Positions 11,821 to 23,883 of a DNA stretch of 64,000 bases are shown piece by piece. The number at the start of each line of letters is the position of its first letter. Position 1 is the first letter of the stretch. The stretch is from Eupeodes corollae (taxonomy: Eukaryota > Arthropoda > Insecta > Diptera > Syrphidae). The stretch covers positions 283,689,679 to 283,753,678 of the forward strand of contig NC_079147.1 in NCBI RefSeq assembly GCF_945859685.1, in the 5' to 3' direction. A model generated the notes under the pieces. It searched no databases. It was given only the letters and a program-made list of their open reading frames with translations, and had not been told where the DNA came from. A program made the position numbers and the translations under genes.

Positions 11821-12504
11821 TTAACTTCCCATAGGAAGTAATTATAATGGGTCCGATTTGTCAAATTGAAAATTTTGACATTTCTCGACGTTTTAAGGTC
11901 CCTTGAGTACAAATAAAAGATTTTTAGAAAGATGTCTGTGCGTGCGTGTACGTTCGTACGTCCGTACGTCTGCGACGTTTTTTTCGTTGTCCATAGCTCA
12001 AGAACCAGAAGAGATATCTATTTCAAATAAATTTTGTTTTAAAGATAATAAGGCAAAAAGATGAGGAAAGGGCTCTCAAGAAAATTGCGAGGGTGGTTTT
12101 TTTACCATAGCAGTTTGAAAAAAAGGTGAAAATGTTGGTTAGCCCTAAATATCTTACGAACCAAAAACGCTAGAGACTTAAATTAAATTTTATATAATAT
12201 ATTGTAACGTGATATCAAAGAAGTATATTTTTTGAAAAAAATCCATTTAACGGTTTTTTTATTCATCAAAAACAACCAAAAAAAAAATTGTCCCCTTTAA
12301 AATTTTACGACTAAAATATGATTTCATCTAAAAAACAATTTTGTGCAACGAAATATAATGTTTTTGCCTTTGATAAAATTTTGATAAAAATCGAATCGAC
12401 AGTTTGTTTCTATAAAAAATAAAAATCTAAAAAAAAAAACAATACTAAAACTTGGTAAAAACGGGATGGGACGTTATCAGTGTGGGTCACATCGCAGGCC
12501 CTTT
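11821..12504 (-). mobile_element. Helentron copy R1 (short, non-autonomous)
   Basis: It begins with the family 3' end TTAACTTCCCATAGGAAG, followed by GGGTCCGATTTGTCAAATTG and the TTTCTCGACGTTTTAAGG block. It ends with GGGATGGGACGTTATCAGTG and TGGGTCACATCGCAGGCC, the family's other end. The copy is short: it lacks the tandem 174-bp core units that longer copies carry. No coding capacity. Confidence 0.8.
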
Positions 12505-12544
12505 TTTTTCCATTTTGTGATTTTCTTAAGCGGTATTGTCTCAG

Positions 12545-13549
12545 AATAAAAATTTTGTTTAGGTTTTTAATTTTTTGTACAAAAACTATCTATTCGATTT
12601 TTTTCAAAATTTTACTGAATATTAACAACAATATTTTTTGAAAGATAAAAGTAGTTTAAAGCCAAAATCTACAATTTTCGAAAAGATATTTGAGTCGAAA
12701 ATCAATTTTTACCAACTTCTATACATTTTTTTTAGGTTTTTAATTTTGTAAGAAACTGTCAATTCGTTTTTTCTCAAAATTTTTCAGAATGTTGAAAACA
12801 ATACTTCTTATAATAAAAATTAGTTAGAAGCTATTATCTCAAATTTTTGAAAAGATATTTGAGTCGAAAATCATTTATTACGAACTTTTGTTAATTTTTT
12901 TTCGGTTTTTAATTTTTTTGTAAAAAAAGTGTCAATTCGATTTTTTCAAAATTTTACTGAATGTTGACAATAATAGTTTATGAAAGAAAAGAAAGAAGAA
13001 GATATAACGACGAACTGTACGGGCTGTACAGCAACACTGACCTAGTTAGCAGAATTAAAGTCCAACGACTTAGATGGCTAGGTCCTGTTTTTTTAGGAAA
13101 ACTGTCAATTCGATTTTTCTTAAAACTTTATCAGATGTCAAAAACATTATTCTTCGTTGCACAAAATTGTTTTGGAGATGAAATCATATTTAAGCCGTAA
13201 AATTTTGGTGGTGGCAATTTTTTTCAGTTTTTTTGATTTATATTTCTTTGATATCACGTTACAATATATTATACACAATTTAATTTAAGTCTCTAGTGTT
13301 TTTGGTTCGTAAGATATTTAGGGTTAACCATAATTTTCACCTTTTTTCAAACTGCTATGATAAAAAGACCACCCACGCGAAACGTACGGAAACGTCGCGA
13401 ACGTACGGATGTACGAACTTACGTACACACATACACATCTTTCTAAAAACCTTTTATTTTGACTCTAGGGACCTTTAAACGTCGAGAAATGTCAAAATTT
13501 TCAATTTCACAAATCGGACCCATTACAATAACTTCCTATGGGAAGTTAA
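12545..13549 (+). mobile_element. Helentron copy R2 (opposite orientation to R1)
   Basis: This inverted copy lies head to head with R1. It holds core tandem units (AATCAATTTTTACCAACTTC near 12698 and a second unit about 172 bp on). It ends with ACAAATCGGACCCATTACAA and the hairpin AACTTCCTATGGGAAGTT. Its 5' terminus is missing. A 94-bp piece of LINE lies inside it at 12990-13083. Confidence 0.8.
12990..13083 (+). mobile_element. LINE shard E embedded in Helentron R2
   Basis: GAAAGAAGAAGATATAACGA to TAGATGGCTAGGTCCTG matches, nearly base for base, the same stretch of LINE B at 8550-8646, encoding RRRYNDELYGLYSNTDLVSR. Helentron core sequence continues on both sides. It has neither a LINE 3' end nor a tail, so ordinary target-primed insertion does not explain it. 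Confidence 0.85.
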
Positions 13550-14300
13550 AAATCCAATCAACGGTATTTTTGATAAATAACAAAAATAAAAACAAATATT
13601 TTTCACCCCAAAAATTTTACAGACAAAAACTGATTTTATTTATAAAAAAATTTTGTGCAAAGAAAAATAACGTTTTTGACATCTGGTACAAATTTGAAAA
13701 AAATCGAATTGACGTTTTTTTTATAAAAAAATGAAAACCTAAAAAAAACATTGCTCAAAGTTGATAAAAATTGTTTTTCGACTCCAATATCTTTCCAAAA
13801 ATTTTAGATTGTGGCTTCCAGCTAATGTTATCTTATAAGAAATATTGGTTTGAACATTAAGGAAAATTTTGAAAAAAATCAAATTTACAGTTCTTTTACA
13901 AATAATAAAAACAAAAAATTAATAAAAGTTGGTAAAAATTGATTTCTGACTTAAACATATCTTTAAAAATCAAAAATAATTTCTGCAAACTAATTTTATC
14001 TTATAAGAAATGAAAATCAAACTGATAGATAAGAAATAAAAACCTAAGAAAAAAGTTGGTAAAAATTAATTTTTGACTCAAACTAATTTTTCTCACAGAA
14101 AATATTGTTTTCGACATTCGGTAATGTTTTTAAAAATATCCTACAGTTTTTTATAAGAAATTAAAATTTGCAAAAAATAGTTTGGTTCTCGATTTCTCGT
14201 GAATAGAAGAAGAAGAAATACAAACTATTAAGAAATGCTACTTTTAGTAAGAATTGGTTTTCAAATAAAAATCTCATTAACAAATATAAATTTTGAAATC
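13550..14300 (-). mobile_element. Helentron copy R3 (partial)
   Basis: It starts inside the element, at CCAATCAACGGTATTTTTGA, equivalent to the region near 12240 in R1. It continues through the TTTTGTGCAA and AACGTTTTTGACATCTGGTA blocks and three decayed core units (GGTAAAAATTGATTTCTGAC and similar), up to the block shared with copy R7 near 43580. Both ends are missing. It abuts the R2 hairpin directly. Confidence 0.7.
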
Positions 14301-17094
14301 GGTTGGCAATTTTTAATTTGCTTTGAACAATTCAGCTGACGACCAGGGGGACCTGGATCTATGCAACTTAGACTCACTGATTTGTAAAGCGTCTTCTTGC
14401 TTTAAACATAGTTGCAGGTAAAGGCGCAGGAGTGTCTGAAAGTTTACAACTTTGTTCGATTTTAATTTGGTAAGGAAAAACTCCTGCTCTCCAGAAAAGA
14501 AACTGTTCAAATTTAACGCACCCATCCTTTTCAGAACTAAACACTTGTCATTTTTTACACAGATTAAATTTTTAGAAGTCCATTTTGCTCTAAACAGCTT
14601 AACCCCAAACCTTTAAAATGGCAATAATATTATTAAATTGAAAAGCGCTTAATAAAATCTTGACACAGAAATATTTTTTTTTTTTTCAACAATTTTGCTG
14701 ATGAAATTTTTGTTGCCAAATATTACTATGTACGATTTTATGGTGACTCAACAATCTTGAGTGGATCCAGTTCGTTCCACGCCAGCTAATTAGCGAAGCT
14801 TAACCAGTCTCTGTCTTTGTGTGTGCCATCCCATCGCCATCAAAGAGAAAGAAAGATACAACATTATCTGTGACCAAAAGATTTGCAACCGACTCCGATG
14901 AACATTTGAGTGCTTAATGGACTTTCAAGTCGTTCTTATCTTCTTCTCAAAAACCCGCTTCCACCGCTCGCTCGCCGCTACCAGAATTTTTCCTTTGAAC
15001 ACATAAGAAATTCCTTCTTTCATTTTGCAAATTGGCTTCGAAGTTACAAAGAAAGATGTGCCAGGGACAAGAGAGTATCAACAGACAAATACAAAAAAAA
15101 AACAAGAAACGTCCAAGTCCGTCCAACTTTAACGACAAAATTGATTACACACAAATGATCAGCGGCCGACGCGATGGACGGAGCGGTGAAGCACCTTTGC
15201 GTGTGATCAATCCATCAATGTCAGCGAAGCGCGATGGAGGCAACCAAAGAAGCTGACGCGACGACGACTCCGTGGGGTAAAGGGTGTAAAAGTTTTGGAG
15301 AAGTTTTAATGACGATTGACCACCGCCAACGCGGGAATTGACACTGCTCTTTGCATATCTCTGACTGTTTTTATATAATTTGGGGTCACTGTGTGAATTT
15401 TATGTCGATTGGATTAAGTTTGGCATTGTGTCGTCGACGTCGACGCCGCCGCCGCGCCGCAGTCGCATTAATTGGGTATATTGTCATCGTTTTGTTGTTG
15501 GTTGGGTATTTGTGCGATTATCGATACACGGCATGAAGTTCGTGTTGGACATAAATACACACGATGCTCAAAGAGCTTCTTTATCGGATGCATTCTTCTT
15601 CCAAGAATATCTATACACTTATCCAAGAAGACTTATCGACGTGGTCATCCTCGTTGGCTTCGACTTCGACTTCGACTCTGATTCTGAAGCGAAAAAGAAA
15701 AATAAAAATAAAATGCGTAATGCACTCTTGGAATTCTAATTAGCACAAGCGAATTCGTATGCCTACATCCGTAGTCGATAATGAACTTAAGCATCGTCAT
15801 AGTCGGCAATGATTTTGGCTATCGACTCCGACTTTTTGGATGGCGGGTTCATGTCGTATATCGGTCGAAAGGGAAACCTTTGAGACGGGTCAACCTCAAG
15901 AGCAGCGTTTGACGTCGTGCGTTGTCGTGGAAGTCGAGGTCTTGTCTCTGGAGTCACGCAAAGCCATTTGTTTGTTCTTTTTTTAAACATTTCCTGGGAA
16001 ATAAACAATCCGGTTCCGTTCCGTTTTTTTCCCTTTTTACTTTGATATGTGTGTTGACTACTGGGTAGGTTTATTCGTTTGTGGTAATTTCAATAATTTA
16101 TTTGAAAAAGATAATTATACGAAAAATAAAAGGTAAGTAAACCTACCTTGTGCTCTATATACAAATGGGAAGGTATTTTGTGAGACGTAATGCCATGTGG
16201 ACGAAGTAATCAGTTTAACACGCGTTCCATAGCTAAAAAATGTAATTACAATAATTTTCTTTAGGTATACAAACAGGGAGGGGGACTTTTTATAAATTTT
16301 TTGTTGACCCAACATCGGAATAGGTAATTGAGCTTGAGTTCAAAAGAGTACGTTGGTAAAAAAAAATCATTTAAATTTTATTTTTAGGAATTTTTGTTTG
16401 TGGTACAAGGTGATTTAGCTTCAAGCAAAAGACTGACACAGTCAGACCTTAATCAAGGTGAGCTGGCAATTAAATGAATTGACATTATTTTATGGTGGAG
16501 AAGTTATGGCACTCATTTTAAAACGAGCCTTGAATGTTTAACTGAAACTTTAGGTTTGACCACGTGGTTTATCCACGTTTTAACATAACATACTACTATT
16601 TACTTGTAAATAAATACATGGGGGAGGTGCTTATCAAGTTTTTGTATTTTGTTAACTATAATTTTTTTTTATAATGACCGAAAGGAGTTTTGGTGCCATG
16701 TTTTAGCTAAGTTCGGTAAAGTATTCGCTTAAAGGGGGGAGAATTGCTGGAGTCCGTTAAAATAACGGTAAAAATGTAAAGTAAGTGAGGGGGCATTACA
16801 TTTGTGCTTAAGTTACTTTGATACTGTCACCAGTTATTTTAATAAATTTTATTTGAACATTATCCAAGAAACCGAACTGAATTACTGTAGCATCAGTTTA
16901 GATAAGGAAGTTTTGCTCAGATGTTTAACGTTAACATTACAGTATAATTGGTAGATTTGTATTTATCAAGGTATTTGATTATTTCTTCTGATAAATGATT
17001 TGCACTGTAACGTGAGAATTTTCGGAACAATTTTTGTAAGTATGTTTCTAAGTACGTTAGTTATGTCTTGACTTTGAAATTTTATTTTCAAAAA
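14301..17094. other. Unique sequence with a GC-richer island
   Basis: 14750-16030 is visibly richer in G and C than its surroundings, with a GCCGCCGCCGCG run near 15445 and a TTCGAC tandem run near 15657-15675. No exon could be proven. A minus-strand frame at 15787-16008 has coding-like composition (see findings). 16030-17094 is AT-rich with nothing recognised. Confidence 0.45.
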
Positions 17095-17480
17095 TAATAT
17101 ACAAATTTGTATTTAAATCTTTAAGAAGAAATAAAGTGCATCAACATAATTTGATGTAATGGCCAAGATTTAAGCTTTGTTATAAAGATAACTGATTGTC
17201 GTAAAAATAGTTTCGGGCGAGTGATTACGTTGACTGGCTGGCTGACTGGTAGATTCCAGCCAAGAGTCCCAATGTTTGTACCTCGATCTGCAGCTATTGT
17301 GGTCATATGTTAGCAATACCGCATTTCTTCCAAGCCGTCAATTATTTCGGGCTTATCTAAATAGACAAACGACTTTTCATAACCCTATTCAAAATGGTCC
17401 AGCGGTGTTAATTCGCATGACTCTGTAAGCCACGCCATCAACAGACCCACGACAGGATGCACGATCGTGCGCTCACCAAA
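17095..17480 (-). mobile_element. Mariner relic M7 (transposase C-terminus only)
   Basis: The minus strand reads SCELTPLDHF, then SFVYLDKPEIIDGLEE, the usual mariner C-terminal region around the third catalytic Asp (TPLD). A stop replaces the Trp of the conserved FLWG. The remainder toward 17095 is decayed, and nothing upstream of the motif is recognisable, so only the 3' part survives. Its family within the mariners was not determined. Confidence 0.6.
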
Positions 17481-17637
17481 AATTTCCTTCAATAAATTTA
17501 TGAAATATATGCGTAAAGTGAACCATAACATTATTTTGGTAATACATTTTTACGATTTACAAACGTTTTTAATTAGTAAATAAATATTGCAAACTGAGCA
17601 CAAATCAAGTGACAGCTGTCAAAAGACTAATTTATAA

Positions 17638-18443
17638 AAAGAGGCTGTCGATTTGTCTTGCTTTAAAGTTTGAAGGTTCTCGTGTTGGGTTACAAGATTT
17701 GTCAGTTGAATTATTCTTACAAACTTTAAAATTACCAACAACATTTTTCATATAAAGAAATAGTTTAGTGTGAAAATCTAGTTTTGTTAAATAGATTTTC
17801 AGTCGAAAACAAATTCTCACCAATTTTAGTAGCATTTCTTAAATTTTTACAAATTTTATAAACGAAATTAATTTGAGAGATATCAAGAATAGAATATCAA
17901 TTTTTACCAAATTTGTAAGTTTAAATTAGCTTGAAGTCATGATTTCAAAGCTTTGAAAAGATATTTGAGTCGAAAATCAATTTTTACCACCTTTTATTAA
18001 TTTTTGTTTGCTTAGGTTTTTATTTTGTGTAAGAATTTTTCAGAACATTGCAAACAATATTTCTTATAAAGAAAAATTAGTTGAAAGCCATAATCTCAAA
18101 TTCTTGAAACGATATTCAATTTTTACTAACTTTGAGTAATGTTTTTTTTAGTTGTTTATTTTTTATAAAAAAAAAACTGTCGAGTTAGTTTTTCGCAAAA
18201 TTTTACCAGATATTCAAAATTTTATTTTTCGTTGCACAAAAATGGAAAATTTTCGAGCTGAAAAATTTGTGTTTTCAATTTTTTTGATTTATAAAAACCG
18301 TTAATTTTATTGCTAACCAATATGTTCCCCTTTTTTAAACTGCTACGGTAAAAAAACTGCCCAAAATTTTCTTAAGAGCCCTTTCTGCATCTCTTTGACT
18401 TTTTATCTTTATAAAAAAATTTATTTGAAGTCGATATCTTTTG
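17638..18443 (+). mobile_element. Helentron copy R4 (both ends damaged)
   Basis: It opens AGAGGCTGTCGATTTGTC, the family 5' end with 37 bp missing between two CTG triplets. That deleted piece holds the subterminal inverted repeat. Core units follow (GATATTTGAGTCGAAAATC and AATTTTTACCACC). The right side stops at GAAGTCGATATCTTTTGTAA, so the 3' hairpin is lost. Confidence 0.75.
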
Positions 18444-18828
18444 TAAGACTACACCAAGATTTGAAGGTTCCAAAAATATTCTATTTTAAAACAAGTGCAA
18501 TAAACTTTCAAAAAATAGCTTTATTGTACTTGACATAGAAGCCAAATTGACATTTTCAGGAGTTGGTAAAATTAGTTCGAGTTATAAGACCACATCGTTT
18601 TCACCAATTTTCTTTGTCCACCATGTTTAAGAGTAATACGGCCAATTTCTAAAAATTGGCCCCATTGCACTTTTCAAAAGTGAAATAAGGCCACTCCTGG
18701 GCTTCATTACAGATTACACAGCACTTCTCTTTCTTAGAAAACTATATAACAGTCTGTAATCGATACAAAATAAAAATCCGTTGAAACGTTAACATTTTTG
18801 GGAATAACATACTACTCTCTGCTTTATA

Positions 18829-19665
18829 ATGGGTTATCCATTTTTCAGTTTCAAAAGTATAGAGCTGGAATTCGACATCTGTCAAACTAAGTTGTTAAAA
18901 CAATTTTTTTTTTCGGTTCAAAGTCTGACATTTACGAAAATAAATCGTTTAACTATCGCACAACACATACAAATGTTAAAACCTACAATAAAAATTCTGA
19001 CTCTGCCATAACCTAATATTGTGCTTTAAAATTAGATTATTGTTTAAATAAACGTTTAACTACTTCGCTAAGAAGTTTGAAAAAACTGGATTGGTTACAC
19101 TGTTACAGATATTGTAAGGCCTGTGTATAATCCTTTTGCTCATACCACTGAAAATATTGCTTATTTTAGTGAAAGTGTTGCCGAAGACCCGAATGTTCTC
19201 AAAAATTAGGACTGTCTTATTTTACATTAGGCGTAATTTGCATTTGGATCTACACATACATTTATTTACAGTGCATCTCACATACATAATTCAAGCCAGC
19301 TGACCATAAACAACGTTGTAGATACGTCAAATTGGTGCTTGAACAACACGCGGTGGAAGTCGATTTTTCGGACAAAATTTTCTTCAGCGACGAAGCACAT
19401 TTCTTACTCGGTGAGTAATGTAATAAACAAAATTGCCGTATTTACGGTACTGAGAATCATCAAGTAATTGAAGAGAGACCACTATATCCATAAAAAGTCA
19501 CTGTTTGGAACGCTCTTTGGTCCGGAGGTATGATTAAATCTTTCTTCTATGAAAACGACAATGGAGCGACTGTCACCGTGAATTCGGAGCGTTATGGTCA
19601 TTTGATAACCGAATTTTGTTGTCTGCTATACAACTTGAAGAATATGTGGTTTTAACAACTCGAGC
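18829..19665 (+). mobile_element. Mariner M3 remnant
   Basis: The left inverted repeat ATGGGTTATCCATTTTTCAG follows a TA. The same family of ends bounds M4 at 23884-26139. Decayed transposase on the plus strand includes SVAEDPN, DFSDKIFFSDEAHFLLG with the first catalytic Asp, VTVWNALWSGGMIKSFFYE, and VTVNSERYGHLITEF. It stops near ENMWF-like sequence before the second Asp, and no right end was found. It has several stops, so it is inactive. Confidence 0.75.
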
Positions 19666-19828
19666 AAAACCAACCAACTCAATATAAAACCAACAGACCT
19701 TAGAATTATTACAAACCCTTTTCTCTCATTCTTCAGCCAATTGTAAAGTAATCATCTTCAAGACCTTGAACATAGGTTTTTGATTACTTGAAAGGTACCT
19801 GCATGAACATGCACCTTCAAGATCAAAT

Positions 19829-20055
19829 GGGGTGGCGCAACAGTCCGTTGTGAACCAGGGCCTAGTGACTTTCAACTCTCAACCATTAATGTGTGCGAGT
19901 ACTGTTGTCAGGAATGGAAGGGACCTACAATTTTTTAGGCCGAATCCGAACGGCTAGTTTGAGAAAGCACTTTTTCATGACAAGAATTACTTTTGAAGGA
20001 TTTGTCAATTCCTCGCAAAAGGCAGTACTCGCGAAAATTAACATGCACCTTACCA
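19829..20055 (-). mobile_element. SINE copy 3, lacking the tRNA head
   Basis: The reverse complement of the SINE body: GGTGGCGCAACAGTCCGTTG at the left, then the family core (GAAAGCACTTTTTCATGACA and AGGATTTGTCAATTCCTCGC). It stops just short of the tRNA-like part, with no B box. It is therefore a 5'-truncated copy, which fits LINE-driven reverse transcription. Confidence 0.8.
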
Positions 20056-20189
20056 AATTGAATTAAGTGATAATATTATTACCGACACGAGTAAAGTCTT
20101 TTTAAGATGATTTTTCTCCTATTCCTGATGTTTGTATATCAATAATATTAAAAAAAAAAAGTCTGCTACCTCTCCAGCCACCAAATTAT

Positions 20190-20720
20190 TTCTCTTAAAC
20201 TTAAGACCCTTGATCATACTTAGAGAAATGTAAAAAAAGATGTTTTCAGGTTGTCAATATCCGATACCATTCAAGCAAACTGAGAAGTTTCTCAAGGGAG
20301 TTACTTTGGTCCTTGGTTATTTATTTTAATTATCAACGACGTTGTTAATTTAATTGATAATTCAACAACTGTTTCCATTTACGCTGTCATACTCAAAATG
20401 ATCTTGACACCTTTTAGACTTGGAGCGAAAAAAAATCGGCAATAAGCGATCCTATCTTTTCTCCTGAACTTACAGGCTACACCATATTACCAATAACTTT
20501 GTCTAATCTATTTGCAATCTAAATAGGTATTATTTCCAATACTCAGTTAAGTTTTCGATTCCAATTTGATCATATCTTAAAAAATGCCAACTTATCCCAT
20601 GGTAATCTATTATTACCACTTTATGAAGATCGTTTAATAAATATTTATCTTCAAGCCTTCCAAAAACGCTGCAAAATCGCTGATATTCTTTCTCTACGCC
20701 AATTTTAAGCAGATTCTCAC
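20190..20720 (+). mobile_element. Jockey-type RT fragment
   Basis: A plus-strand translation with stops shows VSQGSYFGPWLFILIINDVV, the decayed form of the RT block VPQGSxLGPLLFxLxINDV. It continues through a destroyed catalytic box (YAVILKM where YADDLKM is expected), QLSFRFQFDHILKNAN, and LYEDRLINIYLQAFQKR near the C-terminus. Motif order and spacing support a Jockey/I-type RT. The 5' half is absent, and only this fragment is visible. Confidence 0.65.
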
Positions 20721-23700
20721 CTTACTCTCAATAGTGCTGCGCATAGCTAACAACGTCCAACAACTTTGACGTCCATATCATACATTTCTCCTTAAGAAAC
20801 AATTCCTTCAATTCTATCTATGTTTGATTTGGGTTAAAAACGAATGTGGTATCAAACTTTTGGGGTATCTATGGAAAGTTATCAATATGGGTCCTATCCC
20901 AATTTGTGTCTTACTGAAATCAGGTAATTATATATATTTGTAACCATATGTTCCCAAAATGGTATTATCAGCAGTCTTAGAATTTTTAATTGGCCATCTA
21001 AGGGCTGCACCTGTAAAGAATTGTGAATTTTATCCGGAAACGATTCATGTATTTAAGGTCCATGTTAATCTGTGAGACTTAAACCGTCTAAAAATTCTTA
21101 AAACTGTTCTATTTGCGAAGTAGGCAAAACTGAGCCACTTGAAGGACGTTGTATTCCATAGTTAATGGGGTTTAAAATTAAAGTTAACTTAATTAATAAA
21201 TGAAACAAATTTAATTTTGTTAATTTTGTGGCATTTTCGTAGAATGTGGCTGAAAACACATAAAAAACATCGCAAATTGACTAAAAACCCAATCAATGTC
21301 ATATTCCGATTTGATTTTTTTATTATTACTCTTTCTGATGTCAGATTTTTAAACAAGGAATAAATATTGTTCTTTTTTATCCCACATTGTTAAAATAATA
21401 TCTTTCAGAAAACCGATTAAGTGTTCAAAGACGAGATATCATTAAACTTCATTAAAAAAGGAAAACATATGAAAACAAAACTCCTTAACGACCCTGTCCT
21501 GTGACATTACTTGGAAATTTCTGATAAAATCTATCCATAACCCACAAATATTTTTTAATCTTTGGCGCCACAAAAATCACTCTTTTTCTGCCGACCTCAT
21601 GCTTACCGTACATATAAGTTCAGTATCAGCCCATAACATAAAACCCATAAAAGAAAAAAAAACACAATATATCGAGATCTCAATCAAAGATTGTGACATT
21701 CGATTGCATGTTTGATATAGGAAAAATATTAATGTGTGTTTGGACAGCCCTCATAATCATGGCAACCGATTGGAATCACATTCAAACAACCACACGACAA
21801 GAAAGTAAAAACAAAACAACATCTACGAGTATAAGGTTAGGTCCTACTCCTCTAAAGTCGTACTGATACCCCCTTAAGGATGCTGGTTTTGAAATTATGT
21901 ACATATAACTATATCGAATCAAAGGTGCATTTCTCGATTCAAACATCAAAAAATATAAAGGTATTTAGGAAAGAGGACCTCTAGGCAGGCGACAACAACG
22001 ACGCACAACGAGGACCCCATCACCATCATCATCTCTCAAGGAAACATCACCGATCGTAATTTAGATGTTGTATTTTTCGAATAGTTGATTGTTAGATATT
22101 ATTTTGGGTATCGCTTTGGTGCAGCTGTCTCTTGTAACAAATGTTCGTTTGCCCATAGCATGATCGTCATAACTACGGCATTGGCATCGTCCTGCAGGCG
22201 TTACTCATACCTCAGCATTCGAAAACAGACGTATACCGTAGAACGAACATCCTTGATGTCATTATGTGATTTTGAGTTTTACGAAAAATAGGGTTTTATT
22301 GAGTCATAAAGAGCAAGTGTGACAATACGAAGTTTAATATTATTCAGAACCAAAGTGAAAATTGAATCCTCTGTCAAACTTACTTCGAAGGGATGTGATA
22401 TAAAGGGATAAAGGATTTTTCAAATTACAAATGCATTCATTTATTTGTATACATGTGCTCCTTCTGTTGCTGATGTTTATTTGCCGAAATGCAGGCTTGG
22501 CTGATCTTAAAAGCGGTTTTCCAATCGGCAATTATCACCCTTGACTATTGTTATCTAGGGTTAGGGTTGGTCTTCTAAGTTCTATGCTCTAGAATAGGGT
22601 GAATTTAAAAGCTGGAATGAATACAAAAAAATAACCTCTCGTCGGGTGTCAATGACAATATTCAAGATGATTTGTTATTCTCTCGTTATGTTTGCTGTTT
22701 TTTTTTTTCTTCTAATATTTGTAATCTTCTAGGATTTTTTTTACACCCCTTAGAAATATGGAGGAAATAATAAAAATAATAAAAACAAACTTTTGTTTTT
22801 TACGATCCATATTTATAAGTATAGAAAAGAAATACAATATCCCTCCTTTTATATTTGGGTTGGGGTTTGGGTTTTGATTTCTCAATTTGTGTGCAATAGT
22901 TCTGCAGGACCTCTTTGGTTATTTTTTGTTTTTATAGTGACACCCCATCTGCGCCTATTTCCTTTTTTATGCCTCGGATGGGTGTAATTGTTTTTTATTT
23001 CGTCACAGAATGTGTGATGTAAAAAGGCTTAGTCTATACGAACGATAATAGTTGTCCTGATTGATACAAAAAATGAAAGCATAACGAGCTAGGATATTAA
23101 ATCGCTATATTAAAGGATATTGTGTGGAGGTTTTTTCCCTCGGAAACCATGATTAATCATAACGTGTGGTAAAGCGGACAACTGCAACTTAGTTATAACA
23201 GCTTCTGAAACAAATAGGGTGGATGTCAGTTTTGTAGATAAGAAGTTAGGATCGTGGATCATTAATAATTTTCAGTGAATTTTTGAAATGCCATAGGCAT
23301 TGAATTCTTTTCAGTCAAAAGGGTAACAATGTACCTTATTCAAAAATCTAGAGAAAACCTATTTTTAACTTTTTGAATAGGAACTGATTTTTTGTTGCAT
23401 TTTGTTTCAATTTTAATTCATGCTTCATTGATTTTGTATAATAACTTGATATGACCTAATATAATATTACTGCAAGGTGTTTGAGGGACATTTTGGAAAT
23501 TTAGTTTTATGGGATAGAGCAAAACTAATCAGACCAACTTAAAAATAGTTTTCTAGAAAAAGGTTAAAATCAAAAATTAACATTATGACAACAGTGTAAG
23601 AACTTTTAAACTTTGTAGAACATTGGGTTGGGTTTCAATATTTTTTAAAAACCATATATTTTTTTATTTGAAAACTACTTTGCTCAATTGCATATAATTG

Positions 23701-23881
23701 CAGATTAAACTACTCTTTAGGACAAACCGCTAAAACTCTTTAACTTATTTTTAAGGACAACATTTAAAGGTTTTAGAAAAAGCCTTGAAATTGAAAATTA
23801 GTCTTTTAGTCTTTTGAGAAATTTTGAACGCTAACGATGGTAACACTATGCAATAGTAGAAACTTATGCCTGAAATTATAA
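20721..23881. other. Unique sequence, nothing recognised
   Basis: AT-rich with short frames only. 21960-22260 is slightly GC-richer, with CACCATCATCATC near 22020. No repeat family from elsewhere in the window enters this interval. Regulatory or intronic use is possible, but nothing in the sequence shows it. Confidence 0.45.
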
Positions 23882-23883
23882 TA

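Noticed and set aside
15380..15739. 119-codon plus-strand open frame
   Set aside because: It passes through GCC and TTCGAC simple repeats, which account for the Arg/Pro and Phe-Asp runs. No homologue was recognised.
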